Of a stretch of 53,844 nt of DNA, positions 25,767 through 35,459 are shown piece after piece. Position 1 is the stretch's first letter. Each line of letters begins with the position of its first letter. Position numbers and translations under genes: made by a program. This DNA comes from JBBDWJ01 sp040902925 (lineage in GTDB: Bacteria; Acidobacteriota; Terriglobia; Bryobacterales; UBA6623), in contig JBBDWJ010000014.1 in the NCBI GenBank assembly GCA_040902925.1, positions 1 to 53,844 on the forward strand, written 5' to 3'. Below the pieces are notes generated by a model. That model worked only from the letters and a program-made list of their open reading frames with translations, had not been told where the DNA came from and did not search any database.

Positions 25767-26678
25767 ATGATAACGAGGCTCGCCGCAATGTGTTTGGCGG
25801 CTATTGTGCTAGCGGCCGGTCTCTGCGCTCAGCCGCAGCCGTCGAGTGGGAACCGCGTCGTCCTTGTGATCACCGCGGACGCGAGCGACTACATTCTGTC
25901 CGCCGGCGGGGCCATCGCCTCCATGATCGAAGACGGCGCGACGGCATATCTCATCCGCACCACGAACGATGAGAAAGACTCCTGGGAGTTGTCTCCGGAA
26001 GAAACGGCGCGCCGCTACAGTGACGAGAGCGAGCAGGCCGCCAAAATCCTTGGCATCCAGGAAGTGATCTCGCTTGGCTACCGCGCGGGCGAGCTCGCTG
26101 CGGTCTCCCACACCGAGCTGCGAGACCGGCTGATGTTCTACGTCCGGCTTTACAAGCCCGCAGTGCTATTCCTTCCGAATCCCCATGCGGAGTACGTGGA
26201 AGTCCTCGACCGGTTTTACACGGGCAAAGCCGCCGAAGAGGCGCAGCGCGTGGCCGCGCTCGAAAACTTTCAGCCGCCGTTTTCGGAGGTCGGGCTGACG
26301 ACACACATCATCGGGGAACTGTACTACTACGCTCAGCCGTTCGACCCGCGCCGGCGCGAGCCGGAAAGCACTCCGACGTTTGTTCCTCAGCCGAAGACCG
26401 TCGGCATTTCAGCAGCGTTCGATAAAAAACTGCGCGCCGCTCGGGCCCTCTACACCGCGAACTACAGCATGGCGATGAACATCAAGAAGCGTCTCGACAA
26501 CACCGGCCGACGGCTGCCGCTACTGGACGCCGTCGACAGCGAGTCGGTTAATCAACTTGTGGAGATCAATCTTAGGAAGCTAGCAGAGATCGCCGCCCGC
26601 GACACATCCTACGAGCTGGCCGAGGAGTTTCACTACGCCGGGGTGGAATACCAGATCCCGTCGAGCTATTTGAAATAG
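25767..26678 (+). CDS. exported PIG-L-fold protein with degenerate metal site (paralog 5)
   Basis: The 303-aa protein has a signal peptide (RLAAMCLAAIVLAAGLCA). The catalytic position reads A37-D-A-S-D-Y42, lacking the zinc His and catalytic Asp, and the late zinc motif is YVEVLDRFYTGKAAEEA with no His. The core pattern (SAGGAIASM, TNDEKDS, C-terminal AEEFHYAG) places it with paralogs 1 and 2 although it is co-transcribed with the two intact enzymes. ATG 25767 is chosen because GGAGG stands 4 nt before it; an ATG at 25731 that overlaps the previous stop codon is the alternative. A 19-bp near-perfect tandem duplication lies at its 3' end (around 26659-26695). Confidence 0.8.
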   Translation: MITRLAAMCLAAIVLAAGLCAQPQPSSGNRVVLVITADASDYILSAGGAIASMIEDGATAYLIRTTNDEKDSWELSPEETARRYSDESEQAAKILGIQEVISLGYRAGELAAVSHTELRDRLMFYVRLYKPAVLFLPNPHAEYVEVLDRFYTGKAAEEAQRVAALENFQPPFSEVGLTTHIIGELYYYAQPFDPRRREPESTPTFVPQPKTVGISAAFDKKLRAARALYTANYSMAMNIKKRLDNTGRRLPLLDAVDSESVNQLVEINLRKLAEIAARDTSYELAEEFHYAGVEYQIPSSYLK

Positions 26679-26817
26679 GTCGAGCTATCTGAAAGCCAGG
26701 AGGCGCCGAATGACCCACGAGGTTTTCGCGTCAGGAGAGCCATGTCGAGGCGGCCCAAGACGGCGCCGGAGGCCGCTGCCGCATCAACAACGCCTGCTGC
26801 TCGACCTCACGCCCAGT

Positions 26818-28212
26818 TCAGCGAGTTGACCCCGCGCCTACAGGCACTTGAATGTATCGCTCCGCCGGCGGCGCGAAGAAGACGAGTACCCGGCCGGCGA
26901 GCTTTTCTCGACTGTCCGGTGACCCTGCCAGATGAAACGATGTTTGGGCCAGAAAATGGGTGGCTCCCCGGGGAACGTGATAGTGAAGCAGTGATGGCGC
27001 CGGGATCTCCATCATCGCGTCTTGTTCACTCCAGTCATCAGGCGATGCAAGCGCGCCGGCAGACCCCACGAAATGAGCGGGCCTTTCCTCAGAAAGCGAA
27101 GCCTCGTTTCCTGGCTCTCCACGAAATCGCGGCTTTCGCCAGCGGATCCTGCCGTTTCCCCGCAGCGAAGAATCCGTCTCGAAGACGAAGTAGATATGCC
27201 GGTATCTCTGCGGTGGAATCGCCACTTCGAGATGGAACGGCTGCGCGGCATCCAGAGTGATCGGGCCAGTATCGTATACAGGTTCCGCGTTTCCCTGAAC
27301 GCTGAGGCCGCTTTGCTGCTCCCAATTGGCGGGCTTATCGAAATCCTGATTTGCAGCGATCTCTTCCCAGCTCGGTCTTGACGATTCCACGCCCTCTGGA
27401 GGGACTTCCAGGCCGGCAACCCACGCCACTCCGTTCAGCAACGCCTTTCGGAAGTTGTCATCGCGATAGTTGTGATGGGAATGAGCGCCGGAAAAGCCAA
27501 AGCCGCGCCCACCAGCCGGGCGTTCGTAGGCCCACGCGAGCGTGTGAAGGTCACCACGAAGGACGCTTTCGCGAACGCCGGGATTACCGGAGCTAGGGCC
27601 GTCCGCGCGGAGCAAAACGGTCAGCGGAGGCCGCGCCTGGAGGATCGGAGTGACGCCCTTCAAACCGGGCGCGAAACGCATATTGAAATACCACTCATCG
27701 TAGACCGAGAATGGCTGCAGACCGTTTGCCGCTGCATGAACGGGAAAATTCGCGAACTCGGGAGCCCAATCCGGGTTTACCGACAGTCCCCTTTCGTAAA
27801 CCCCGCCGATCCACTCCCTGACTGCGTCCGCGGCGCGACCCGGAGGCGGTTCGAGGGCGAAGTGAATCAGGGCGATACCCACTCCACGATTGGCTAGGGC
27901 GCTTACTTGATCGAGATGATCAAGAGCGGCATGAGCGCTGCCATCGCAATCGATGACCAGGGCATCGGCATCCGCGAAAGTATCCGCATCGGGCCAGCCT
28001 TTGTCGGCGATGACGGTTTCGAGTTGAGGCCATTGTTGCTTGAGGGACCGGGCCAGCAGCAGGAGTCCGGCCCTGTGTTCGTGCATCCCATAGCCGTGAC
28101 TAGGAGTGCCCGGGATGAAAATGATCTTCGTGGGGCCCGCGGCGACAAGTGGCACGGTCAGCCACAACAGAATCGTGAAGCGCAAAAACACGATGCCTCT
28201 CAGAATCCTCAT
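26818..28212 (-). CDS. exported ThuA-like domain protein
   Basis: The 464-aa protein has a signal peptide (RFTILLWLTVPLVAA) and an N-terminal ThuA-like, glutamine-amidotransferase-fold domain (about 25-270: IIFIPGTPSHGYGMHEHRAG, DADALVIDCDGSAH, GVGIALIHFALE, FGFSGAHSHHNYRDDNFRK). The C-terminal 190 residues look like a carbohydrate-binding beta-sandwich (YRHIYFVFETDSSLRGNGRIRW), perhaps NPCBM-like; this is tentative. ThuA proteins are linked to sugar metabolism (trehalose utilisation, 3-keto sugars), and no reaction is certain. ATG 28212 has GGAG 8 nt upstream and sets the signal peptide at the N-terminus. It is convergent with the PIG-L trio. Confidence 0.78.
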   Translation of the reverse strand: MRILRGIVFLRFTILLWLTVPLVAAGPTKIIFIPGTPSHGYGMHEHRAGLLLLARSLKQQWPQLETVIADKGWPDADTFADADALVIDCDGSAHAALDHLDQVSALANRGVGIALIHFALEPPPGRAADAVREWIGGVYERGLSVNPDWAPEFANFPVHAAANGLQPFSVYDEWYFNMRFAPGLKGVTPILQARPPLTVLLRADGPSSGNPGVRESVLRGDLHTLAWAYERPAGGRGFGFSGAHSHHNYRDDNFRKALLNGVAWVAGLEVPPEGVESSRPSWEEIAANQDFDKPANWEQQSGLSVQGNAEPVYDTGPITLDAAQPFHLEVAIPPQRYRHIYFVFETDSSLRGNGRIRWRKPRFRGEPGNEASLSEERPAHFVGSAGALASPDDWSEQDAMMEIPAPSLLHYHVPRGATHFLAQTSFHLAGSPDSREKLAGRVLVFFAPPAERYIQVPVGAGSTR

Positions 28213-28475
28213 CAACGGTTCTCCGAAGGTTCCAGCCGAGCTGCTGATGATCCTATCACGGTTTCTGAATGAGCCAGATCTCGTCCGCACGCCGAAGCCG
28301 TCGCTGGCAAACCGCTCAAGATCTGGTCTGTCCGTTCTAGAATCGCCCCCTGCCGCAGCGCTGGTTGGGAGATCAGCGGCCGCGCCATGGTGGGACGAGG
28401 AAACTGCTTGATAAGGCGATTCGACGGCCGTACCGCAGACTAGAGGGTGGCCGCGCCGTTTCCGCGGGATCTAAT

Positions 28476-30302
28476 CTAGCCGTGTGCTGCCGATCGCTCA
28501 AGTTCATCCGCCTCGGAGATGCTGTGACTGGTTCGGGGCGCGGACTGAACTTGTTGCAGCAGGCTTTTGAATCGAGCGTGCTCTCGGACTCTGTCGAAAC
28601 GCGGGTCCACGGCTATGGCAATCATGTCGAAGCAACAAATGGATGCTGCCTTCCGAAACCATTCGATGGCGATTTCGATCTCGCCCATACCCGCATAAAC
28701 ATACCCGGTCTCGAACGGCGACACATAACGCGTCATGGCCAGCTCTGCTAATCCGTCAATCACCTTCTGGGCAGATTCGCGATCATTCGCGAGCCCGTAG
28801 ACGTGACCAAGCGCTCCCTGGATGCGCGGGCTGCCGCCAGAGAGGGAAAGTCCTTGACGGAACGCGGCGATAGCTTCCTCGAACCGCGACTGCGCCTGAT
28901 AGGCAAGCCCGAGAACCCAGTAGGCGCCCCAAAATTTTGCGTTCAGCTCAAGGGTCTGCTGGCACTGCTGGATCACGCGGTCGTACTCGCGGCGGTAGTA
29001 CATGATCACCGCGGCATCGCGGTTGATGGAAACGGAGGCGGGGTCGAGGGCCTGGGCTTCCTGGATGCGCGAGATCGCTTCACCCAATAGTCCCATCGGC
29101 GAAAGGGAAGTGACCGCGGACCAGTGATAGGCGGTAGCATAACCTGGGTTGAGCGCCAGCGCCCGCTCGTATTGCCGTTCCGCCTCGGCCCAGTTCCAGT
29201 CGTAGGTCGCGATGACATGCCCCACGGAAGCGTGAGCTTCCGCCAGTGTGCGATCAATCTCGACCGATCGCAGGGCGGCTGCCCTGGCCTTGGGCCTCAC
29301 CTCGCTCGCCGGCAACGCCCCGTAGTTGCCCAACAGCGTATAGGCGTCGGACAAGCCCGCGAACGCGAGTGCGTAGTTCGGTTCGCGCTCGATTGCATTT
29401 TCGAAGTGCTCGACGGCGGCCTTGAGGTCGCGCTCCGACCGTCTGTTCCAGTAGTAGCGGCCCTTCAAGTACAGCTTGTATGCCGAAAGGTTGTTCGTGG
29501 CGCGTTCGGCGCTCTTTTGCGCCGGGCCGATCGCCAACCGCACCTTGAGTGTGTCGACGATCGCCGAGGATATCTCGTCCTGAATTACGAAGATGTCCTG
29601 CAGCTTGCGGTCGTATATCTCTGACCAGAGGTAGCTGCGGTCCGCCACCCGAATCAAATGCGCCGCGATACGCAGCCGGTTGTCTTCTCTACGGACGCTG
29701 CCTTCCACCACGATATCGATGTGCAGCTTCTCCCCGATGGTCAGGAAATCGCCATAGCCCTGCTGAAACTGGCGGTCCGTTTTCCAGGCAACCACACGCA
29801 ACCGGTCGACCTTCGTCAGAGCGGCGATCAGCTCCTCAGTGATTCCGTTGCAGAAGTACTCCTGGTCGCGATTCGCACTGTGGTCTTCGAACTTCAACAC
29901 CGCCAGTGCGATTTTAGGCTGCTCCATGGCCGCGGGCGGCTCTTGAGGCGCTGAGCGCGGCGATCCAGGCTGGACTCTGGAAAAGCGAGGAGTGTAGCTG
30001 CCTTTGGGCAACTCGATCAGGACCGCGTTGTGTGGGGCAACCGCGTAGTATTGCTGCAACTTTGAGCGAAGCCGCCCAGCATGCACTCGAACCGTAGCGT
30101 CGGTTCGCGGGTCGAACGAATCCGTCTTGTCGAAGACTTCGATACCGACGACAAATTCCTTGAGTTGGTCCCCGCGGCCCTGCAGCGTCTCTTCGACGAC
30201 GAATTGCAGGAAGGACCGCAGCCGCTCCGCCTGTGCAAAGATCGGGCTCGCGACAATCGCCGCGAATTGCTCGCGGACCGACCTTTCGTCGATGACTTCC
30301 AT
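28476..30302 (-). CDS. winged-helix / FlgO-like / TPR regulator
   Basis: The 608-aa cytoplasmic protein has three parts. An N-terminal domain of about 110 residues (LRSFLQFVVEETLQGRGDQLKEFVVG then RTDATVRVHAGRLRSKLQQYY, ending LPKGSYTPRF) resembles the DNA-binding-like domain found in Acidobacteriota regulators. A FlgO-like segment follows (about 130-260; YFCNGITEELIAALTKVDRLRVVAWKT and DIVVEGSVRREDNRLRI). The C-terminal half has at least five TPR repeats (YALAFAGLSDAYTLLGNYG, NPGYATAYHWSAV and so on). Such proteins are often next to TonB receptor operons and may control them. It diverges from the FAD dehydrogenase/TonB receptor operon and is the best candidate regulator in the window. No good ribosome binding site precedes the chosen start. 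Confidence 0.82.
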   Translation of the reverse strand: MEVIDERSVREQFAAIVASPIFAQAERLRSFLQFVVEETLQGRGDQLKEFVVGIEVFDKTDSFDPRTDATVRVHAGRLRSKLQQYYAVAPHNAVLIELPKGSYTPRFSRVQPGSPRSAPQEPPAAMEQPKIALAVLKFEDHSANRDQEYFCNGITEELIAALTKVDRLRVVAWKTDRQFQQGYGDFLTIGEKLHIDIVVEGSVRREDNRLRIAAHLIRVADRSYLWSEIYDRKLQDIFVIQDEISSAIVDTLKVRLAIGPAQKSAERATNNLSAYKLYLKGRYYWNRRSERDLKAAVEHFENAIEREPNYALAFAGLSDAYTLLGNYGALPASEVRPKARAAALRSVEIDRTLAEAHASVGHVIATYDWNWAEAERQYERALALNPGYATAYHWSAVTSLSPMGLLGEAISRIQEAQALDPASVSINRDAAVIMYYRREYDRVIQQCQQTLELNAKFWGAYWVLGLAYQAQSRFEEAIAAFRQGLSLSGGSPRIQGALGHVYGLANDRESAQKVIDGLAELAMTRYVSPFETGYVYAGMGEIEIAIEWFRKAASICCFDMIAIAVDPRFDRVREHARFKSLLQQVQSAPRTSHSISEADELERSAAHG

Positions 30303-30787
30303 GGTACGGGCGCCCTAGTCACCACTCGGAAATCCTGCCCTCTGATCTCCAGTCGTCGAGGATGCGCCTCGAAACCGCTGCTGTAGGCGCTGTTACAAAC
30401 GGCTTAACGTTAGCATAGCTACGCGGTCATCTCAAGTATGGGTTTCGATCCGCGGGTCGCTCGCTCCCGGCTGCGGCAGGCCGCCCGCGTTTCGAATGCC
30501 GCGGCAACCGTATATTCCCGCGTTCCAATGGTTTACGGACATTCAGGGACCCAGCCGGGGACCTTCGAAAATACTCCCCGCCAAACGTGTTGGAAAGGGC
30601 GGCGCGCGCGCCCGTGGCGCGTTGTTGATAACGGAATGAAACCGTTACGTTACGTCGTCAACACCGTGTTCCGGTGCTAGACTCGTGACCCAACAGCGGA
30701 GCAAGCCGAGCGTTCGGCCCAGTCGATTCCGTTGATTGAGCCCCAGTTCGTACTTGGGCGGGTACGCCGAATGAAGGTCAGATCGGG
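30303..30787 (+). promoter_or_regulatory. divergent regulatory region with operator-like repeat and promoter candidate
   Basis: This 485-bp gap lies between the TPR regulator (minus) and the FAD dehydrogenase operon (plus). An inverted repeat TAACGG-7-CCGTTA occupies 30629-30647, and a second one, CACCG-5-CGGTG, 30662-30676. A candidate plus-strand promoter is TCGTCA (30655-30660), 17 nt, TAGACT (30678-30683), four of six matches in each box. The repeats overlap or flank it, as operators would. The part 30303-30600 shows nothing recognisable. Confidence 0.4.
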
Positions 30788-32335
30788 ATGACGACAGGCA
30801 TCCCCACGCAGTGGGACCGGGAAACCGACGTGGCGGTGATCGGCGGCGGCGGCGCAGGTCTCGCGGCGGCGCTCGAAGCCGCACAGCACGGAGCCAAGGT
30901 GATGCTCCTCGAAAAATGCCCTCGCCTCGGCGGCACCACGGGAATCGCGGTCGGGTCGTTTACCGCCGCGGGGACGTCGCTGCAGCGCGCCGCGCACATC
31001 CAGGACGATCCTGATTCTCACTCCGAGGACATGGGCAAGTTCGCCGGTCACCGGGATGCCAGCAACAATCATGCGCTACGCTCCCTGCTGGCCCGCAACG
31101 CGGCCGACACTCTCGAATGGCTGATCAACCTCGGGGTTGCGTTTCACGGCCCTTTTCCGGAACCCCCGAACCGCCTGCCTCGAATGCACAATGTTGTGCC
31201 GAATGGAAAAGCCTGCATCGCTGTCCTGCAAAACAAGGTTCTACGGCTGGGCTCTGAAGTCTTGGTCAACCACCGCGTGGAACGGCTGTTTCGCGAAACC
31301 GACGGTGCGGTGATCGGTCTCGAAGCGATCCACGGCGGAGTATCCGTGCGTGTGCGGAGCCGTCACGGAGTTGTTCTGGCGGCAGGGGACTATTCGAGCG
31401 GCAACGGCATCAAGTCCCGCTATCTTCCACTCGATGTCGCGGCGGTGGAAGGCGTCAACCCGAACTCGACGGGCGACGGTCACCGGCTCGCCGAGTCGGT
31501 CGGCGCCAGTCTCGTCAACATGCAACTCGTCTATGGCCCGGAGATTCGTTTCGTTCCCCCGCCACGGCCGCCGTTCGCCCAGTTGCTGCCGGGTAACCCG
31601 CGGTTGGCGAGGGTCCTGGGACGATGCGTAGACCTGCTGCCAAAAGCGGTGCTGCATCGGATCATCCGCGGCCTTCTCGTCACCTGGCAGCACCCCGAGA
31701 AAAGCTTGTTTACCAAAGGCGCGGTGCTGATCAACCGCAACGGGCAGAGGTTCATCGACGAGTGCGCGGAACCCGAACTGGCCGTCTGGCGACAGCCTGA
31801 AAAACTGGCCTATTGCATTCTTGACGGGACGCTGATGGAGTCGTTTTCGCGGTGGCCGAACTACATTTCGACGGCCCCGGGAATCGCCTACGCCTACATC
31901 CAGGACTACAAACGCCTGCGGCCCGACATCTATGCCGAGGCCCCAACCCTTGCCGCGCTCGCGCGCCGGATCGACGTGAGTCCGGCTGCGCTTGAAGCAT
32001 CGATCGGCGATTACAACCGTGCAGTGCAAGGCGCTGCGCCGGATCAATTTGGCCGCCGCTGCTTTGGTCCGCCGCTGACAAAGGCGCCCTACTGCGCGTT
32101 GGGTCCGGCCAAGAGTTGGCTCGTCACGACCGAAGGCGGCGTCCGAATCAACCAGAGCATGCAGGCGCTGGATTCGGAAGACCGCGTCATTCCCGGCCTT
32201 TACGCCGCTGGTTCCAATGGAATGGGCGGTGTCGTCGCTTGGGGGCACGGGCTTCATTTGGCATGGGCATTCACCAGCGGGAGGATCGCTGGCAGGAGCG
32301 CCGCGACGGCGTATGGGGCGGCCGCGGTGAATTGA
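30788..32335 (+). CDS. FAD-dependent dehydrogenase (fumarate reductase/ketosteroid dehydrogenase family)
   Basis: The 515-aa protein has the N-terminal FAD-binding motif VAVIGGGGAGLAAALEAA with a downstream acidic residue (LLEKCPRLGGTTGIAVGS), and a C-terminal FAD site GLYAAGSNGMGGVVAWGHG. The arrangement is that of the flavoprotein family that includes fumarate reductase flavoproteins and 3-ketosteroid delta-1-dehydrogenases. No signal peptide is visible, so it acts in the cytoplasm. Its substrate is unknown; position as first gene before a TonB receptor and sugar oxidoreductases suggests oxidation or reduction of an imported compound. It ends 55 bp before the receptor gene and is probably co-transcribed with it. 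Confidence 0.85.
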   Translation: MTTGIPTQWDRETDVAVIGGGGAGLAAALEAAQHGAKVMLLEKCPRLGGTTGIAVGSFTAAGTSLQRAAHIQDDPDSHSEDMGKFAGHRDASNNHALRSLLARNAADTLEWLINLGVAFHGPFPEPPNRLPRMHNVVPNGKACIAVLQNKVLRLGSEVLVNHRVERLFRETDGAVIGLEAIHGGVSVRVRSRHGVVLAAGDYSSGNGIKSRYLPLDVAAVEGVNPNSTGDGHRLAESVGASLVNMQLVYGPEIRFVPPPRPPFAQLLPGNPRLARVLGRCVDLLPKAVLHRIIRGLLVTWQHPEKSLFTKGAVLINRNGQRFIDECAEPELAVWRQPEKLAYCILDGTLMESFSRWPNYISTAPGIAYAYIQDYKRLRPDIYAEAPTLAALARRIDVSPAALEASIGDYNRAVQGAAPDQFGRRCFGPPLTKAPYCALGPAKSWLVTTEGGVRINQSMQALDSEDRVIPGLYAAGSNGMGGVVAWGHGLHLAWAFTSGRIAGRSAATAYGAAAVN

Positions 32336-32390
32336 AGTTGAGAGTTCGCTTCGTTTCAAGGTGGGGATACCCACAGAGAGAGGGTCAAAG

Positions 32391-35300
32391 ATGATCTACG
32401 GAATCGTTAGGAGATGTTTGGAGTTTGCGTTGCTTTTCGCCATTGCCGCCACTGCAGCATTCGGCCAAATCAACACGGCCGCTATCGTCGGAAGTGTTTC
32501 GGATCAGTCGGGCGCGATGATCCCGGACGCGTCCATCATACTGGAAAACGTCGCCACGCAAGCCCGGCGCACGACGGCATCGGACGCGACAGGCAGCTAC
32601 AGCTTCCAAGTTCTGCCGGTCGGCGCCTATCGCATGATGGTCGAGGCGCCGGGGTTTAAGCGCGCGGAGCGTGCCGGCATTCGCCTGGAAGCTAGCGACT
32701 ACCCGCGCATCAACATCGTGCTCGAGCTCGGAGAAGTCAGCGAAAGCGTAACGGTCACCGAAGGGATCTCACTCGTCAACACACAGAAGGTAGAGGGCGG
32801 CACCGTGATCCTCAACCAGCAGGTGGTCGATATGCCCCTCAACGGCCGTGACTTCAGCCAACTGATACAGCTCGAACCGGGCGCGGTGTTTAATTCGGGC
32901 AGGGTCTTTTTCAACGGGCTTACCAGCGACGGAGTCAACATCAGCATCGACGGCACCGACGCCAATCAACCGGACCGGCCTTCCACCAACTACACAGGAA
33001 GCTTCGGTGGAACGTCGCAGTTGAGCATTTTGAGTATTGAATTCATTGAAGAATTCAAGACAACCAATGGCGTCTTTTCGGCGGAAGTTGGCCGCGCCGC
33101 GGCCGGCGGGGTCAACATCATTACCAAGTCCGGCACGAACGAACTCCACGGTAGCGTGTTTGAGTTCCTTCGCAACGACCACCTCGACGCACGAAACTTC
33201 TTTGCCAGCAGGAAAGACTCTCTGCGAATCAACCAGTATGGAGTCGCGGTCGGCGGCCCGATTGTCCGCAACCGGATATTCTTCTTCGGCGGCTGGGAGG
33301 GCGCCCGTGTCCGGCGCGGCGTTCAAATCTTCGGAAATGTTCCTACCGTGAGCATGCGCGAGCAAATGTTGCAAACTACACCGGCTTACGGCCACAGGGT
33401 TGTAGGGCCTGTCGGCGAGGCTCCATCGATGCTTGACCTGCTGCCGCTCCCGAATGTGCCCGGCGGCAATGAGTTCCTGGGATCCCACCGGCGCTCGGAG
33501 AGCCGCACGGAAGATCAGGACGTGTTCCTCGCGCGCCTGGACTTTCATATCAGCGACAACGACACCGTCTCGGTGCGATACAACATTATGGATTCGGAAA
33601 ACTTCATCCCGGATATCTCGCCGATCAACGGCACGGTCTATCCTCCGCAGGACCGCTATGGAACGCTATCCTGGTCGCACTTGTTCGGAGCGACCATGCT
33701 CAACGAGTTGCGCCTTGGCGTCGTGAAAACGGACCTGCCACGCCGCCAACAGGCGTTCATTGACGGAACGCAATCGCCCGGCGCCATCCAAGGAGTATTC
33801 AGCCATGACCGGCAGGAACTGCTCCAGGCGAACGGCGGCAGTGTCACGTTTGCTGACAATCTTTCTGTCTCGAAGGGAGCCCATTCGCTGAAGTTCGGCG
33901 TCGAGGACAGGGAGTTTCACTATGGGCGGTGGAACTTTGAGAATCCGCACTACCGCTTCAATAACGTGCAGCAGGTCATCGCCGGCACCCCGGAGAGCGT
34001 GTTCATCACGGTCGGAAACCCCCTGCGCCGTTACGAATCGAGTCAGTGGGGCGCGTATATCCAGGATGACTGGAGAATCCGTCCTAACCTGACGCTCAAC
34101 ATCGGTTTGCGATATGAATACTACTCGCCGCCGGACGAAACAATCGGCGGGTATATGTGGAATGTTGTGGACAGTCCGTTTGGAGCGTTTGCACCCCAAG
34201 GCACGCGTCCGTGGGAGCCTGACCGCAACGATTTCGGACCGCGCTTCGGGCTGGCATGGGATATCAACGGAGACGCCAAGACCGTTGTTCGCGCGGGGAT
34301 TGGAGTTTTCTACGCTCCGAACACCTTCCGGGAATTGACGATCCTGGGCAACCCCCCGGAACTGCCGTATGACGTCACTGTTTTTCGTACTGCGTTTCCC
34401 AATCTTTCGTATCCCACGAATATTCTTGACGGTAGCTTTGATCCCAGAAACGTTCCGGGCGGCGTGAGCCGGCAAACCTTCGACCGTTTTCAACGAACGA
34501 CCTATTCGGAACAGTGGACGCTGAACGTGCAGCGCGAAATCGTACGGGACCTGGCGTTCGAGGTCGGCTACGTTGGCAATCGGGGACTGAAGATTCTTGC
34601 CACGCATTTCTTCAACGAAATCGAGCCCGAACTGCCTGGTCCCGAGTTCCAGCGCGCCCCCGAGCTAGGACGAATCTCCTACCAGGAGCATTCCGCGAAC
34701 TCAACTTTCCATTCCCTGCAAGCTTCACTCAAGAAGCGCATGAGCCGGGATTTCATGTTCAATGCTCACTACACCTGGGGCCATGGAGTCTCCTACGGCG
34801 GAATCGATCAGGGCACTGCTTTTGGGAACGCTCAGATGCAAAACATGCAAGATTGGGCGGGCTCGCGGGGACGGTCGGCCTTCGATATCCGGCACAATTT
34901 TACGCTGAACTTCGCCTGGGACATGGCGTTCGACCGCTGGCTTGGCGCCGACTCAGGGTTCGCGCGGAAGCTTCTCAACGGCTGGCAATTCAACACCATT
35001 GTCTCGATGCGCACAGGCACACCGATCCGCATCCAGTCAGGCCGCGACAACCGCGGCAACAACGACACCGGTCCGCAGCGGCCTGATTACGTGGGTGGAG
35101 AAGTCCTTCTGGACAACTACCGGGAGAGCTTAAGGTATTTGAACAGAGATGCCTTTGCGCAACCTTGTGCCGCGCGCGGCTTAACCGCTCCGTGTGGCCT
35201 GTTCGGGAATTTCGGTACGAATGCTGTCAGCGCGCCGGGGACACAGGTGTTCGATTTGTCCCTCTTCAAGACGACGCAAATAACCGAGCGGGTCCGGCTG

Positions 35301-35453
35301 CAGTTTCGGACGGAGATGTTTAACGCCTTCAACCGTGCCAATTTCTCGAGTCCGTCCGGTTCGCGGGTGCAAATCACCGACAGCCAGTTTGGCGCCATCA
35401 CGGCGGCCGGCCTGGCACGCGAGATCCAGTTCGGATTGAAGTTGCTTTTCTAA
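32391..35453 (+). CDS. Oar-like TonB-dependent receptor with carboxypeptidase-regulatory domain
   Basis: The 1020-aa outer-membrane protein has a signal peptide (FALLFAIAATAAFG), a CarboxypepD_reg-like domain (IVGSVSDQSGAMIPDASIILENV, about 30-110), a plug (VVDMPLNGRDFSQLIQLEPGAVF) and a large barrel ending REIQFGLKLLF. It differs clearly from the receptor at 18038-21331 in sequence, so the two probably take up different ligands. ATG 32391 is preferred because it gives a proper signal peptide and GAGAGGG lies upstream; the frame opens 30 bp earlier. A perfect 14-bp stem terminator follows immediately. Confidence 0.92.
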   Translation: MIYGIVRRCLEFALLFAIAATAAFGQINTAAIVGSVSDQSGAMIPDASIILENVATQARRTTASDATGSYSFQVLPVGAYRMMVEAPGFKRAERAGIRLEASDYPRINIVLELGEVSESVTVTEGISLVNTQKVEGGTVILNQQVVDMPLNGRDFSQLIQLEPGAVFNSGRVFFNGLTSDGVNISIDGTDANQPDRPSTNYTGSFGGTSQLSILSIEFIEEFKTTNGVFSAEVGRAAAGGVNIITKSGTNELHGSVFEFLRNDHLDARNFFASRKDSLRINQYGVAVGGPIVRNRIFFFGGWEGARVRRGVQIFGNVPTVSMREQMLQTTPAYGHRVVGPVGEAPSMLDLLPLPNVPGGNEFLGSHRRSESRTEDQDVFLARLDFHISDNDTVSVRYNIMDSENFIPDISPINGTVYPPQDRYGTLSWSHLFGATMLNELRLGVVKTDLPRRQQAFIDGTQSPGAIQGVFSHDRQELLQANGGSVTFADNLSVSKGAHSLKFGVEDREFHYGRWNFENPHYRFNNVQQVIAGTPESVFITVGNPLRRYESSQWGAYIQDDWRIRPNLTLNIGLRYEYYSPPDETIGGYMWNVVDSPFGAFAPQGTRPWEPDRNDFGPRFGLAWDINGDAKTVVRAGIGVFYAPNTFRELTILGNPPELPYDVTVFRTAFPNLSYPTNILDGSFDPRNVPGGVSRQTFDRFQRTTYSEQWTLNVQREIVRDLAFEVGYVGNRGLKILATHFFNEIEPELPGPEFQRAPELGRISYQEHSANSTFHSLQASLKKRMSRDFMFNAHYTWGHGVSYGGIDQGTAFGNAQMQNMQDWAGSRGRSAFDIRHNFTLNFAWDMAFDRWLGADSGFARKLLNGWQFNTIVSMRTGTPIRIQSGRDNRGNNDTGPQRPDYVGGEVLLDNYRESLRYLNRDAFAQPCAARGLTAPCGLFGNFGTNAVSAPGTQVFDLSLFKTTQITERVRLQFRTEMFNAFNRANFSSPSGSRVQITDSQFGAITAAGLAREIQFGLKLLF

Positions 35454-35459
35454 ACCCCG

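Noticed and set aside
26742..27260. 172-codon plus-strand frame with a fair ribosome binding site opposite the ThuA-like gene
   Set aside because: Antisense to a recognised exported protein and Pro/Arg/Ser-rich; the AGGAGAG upstream is probably chance.
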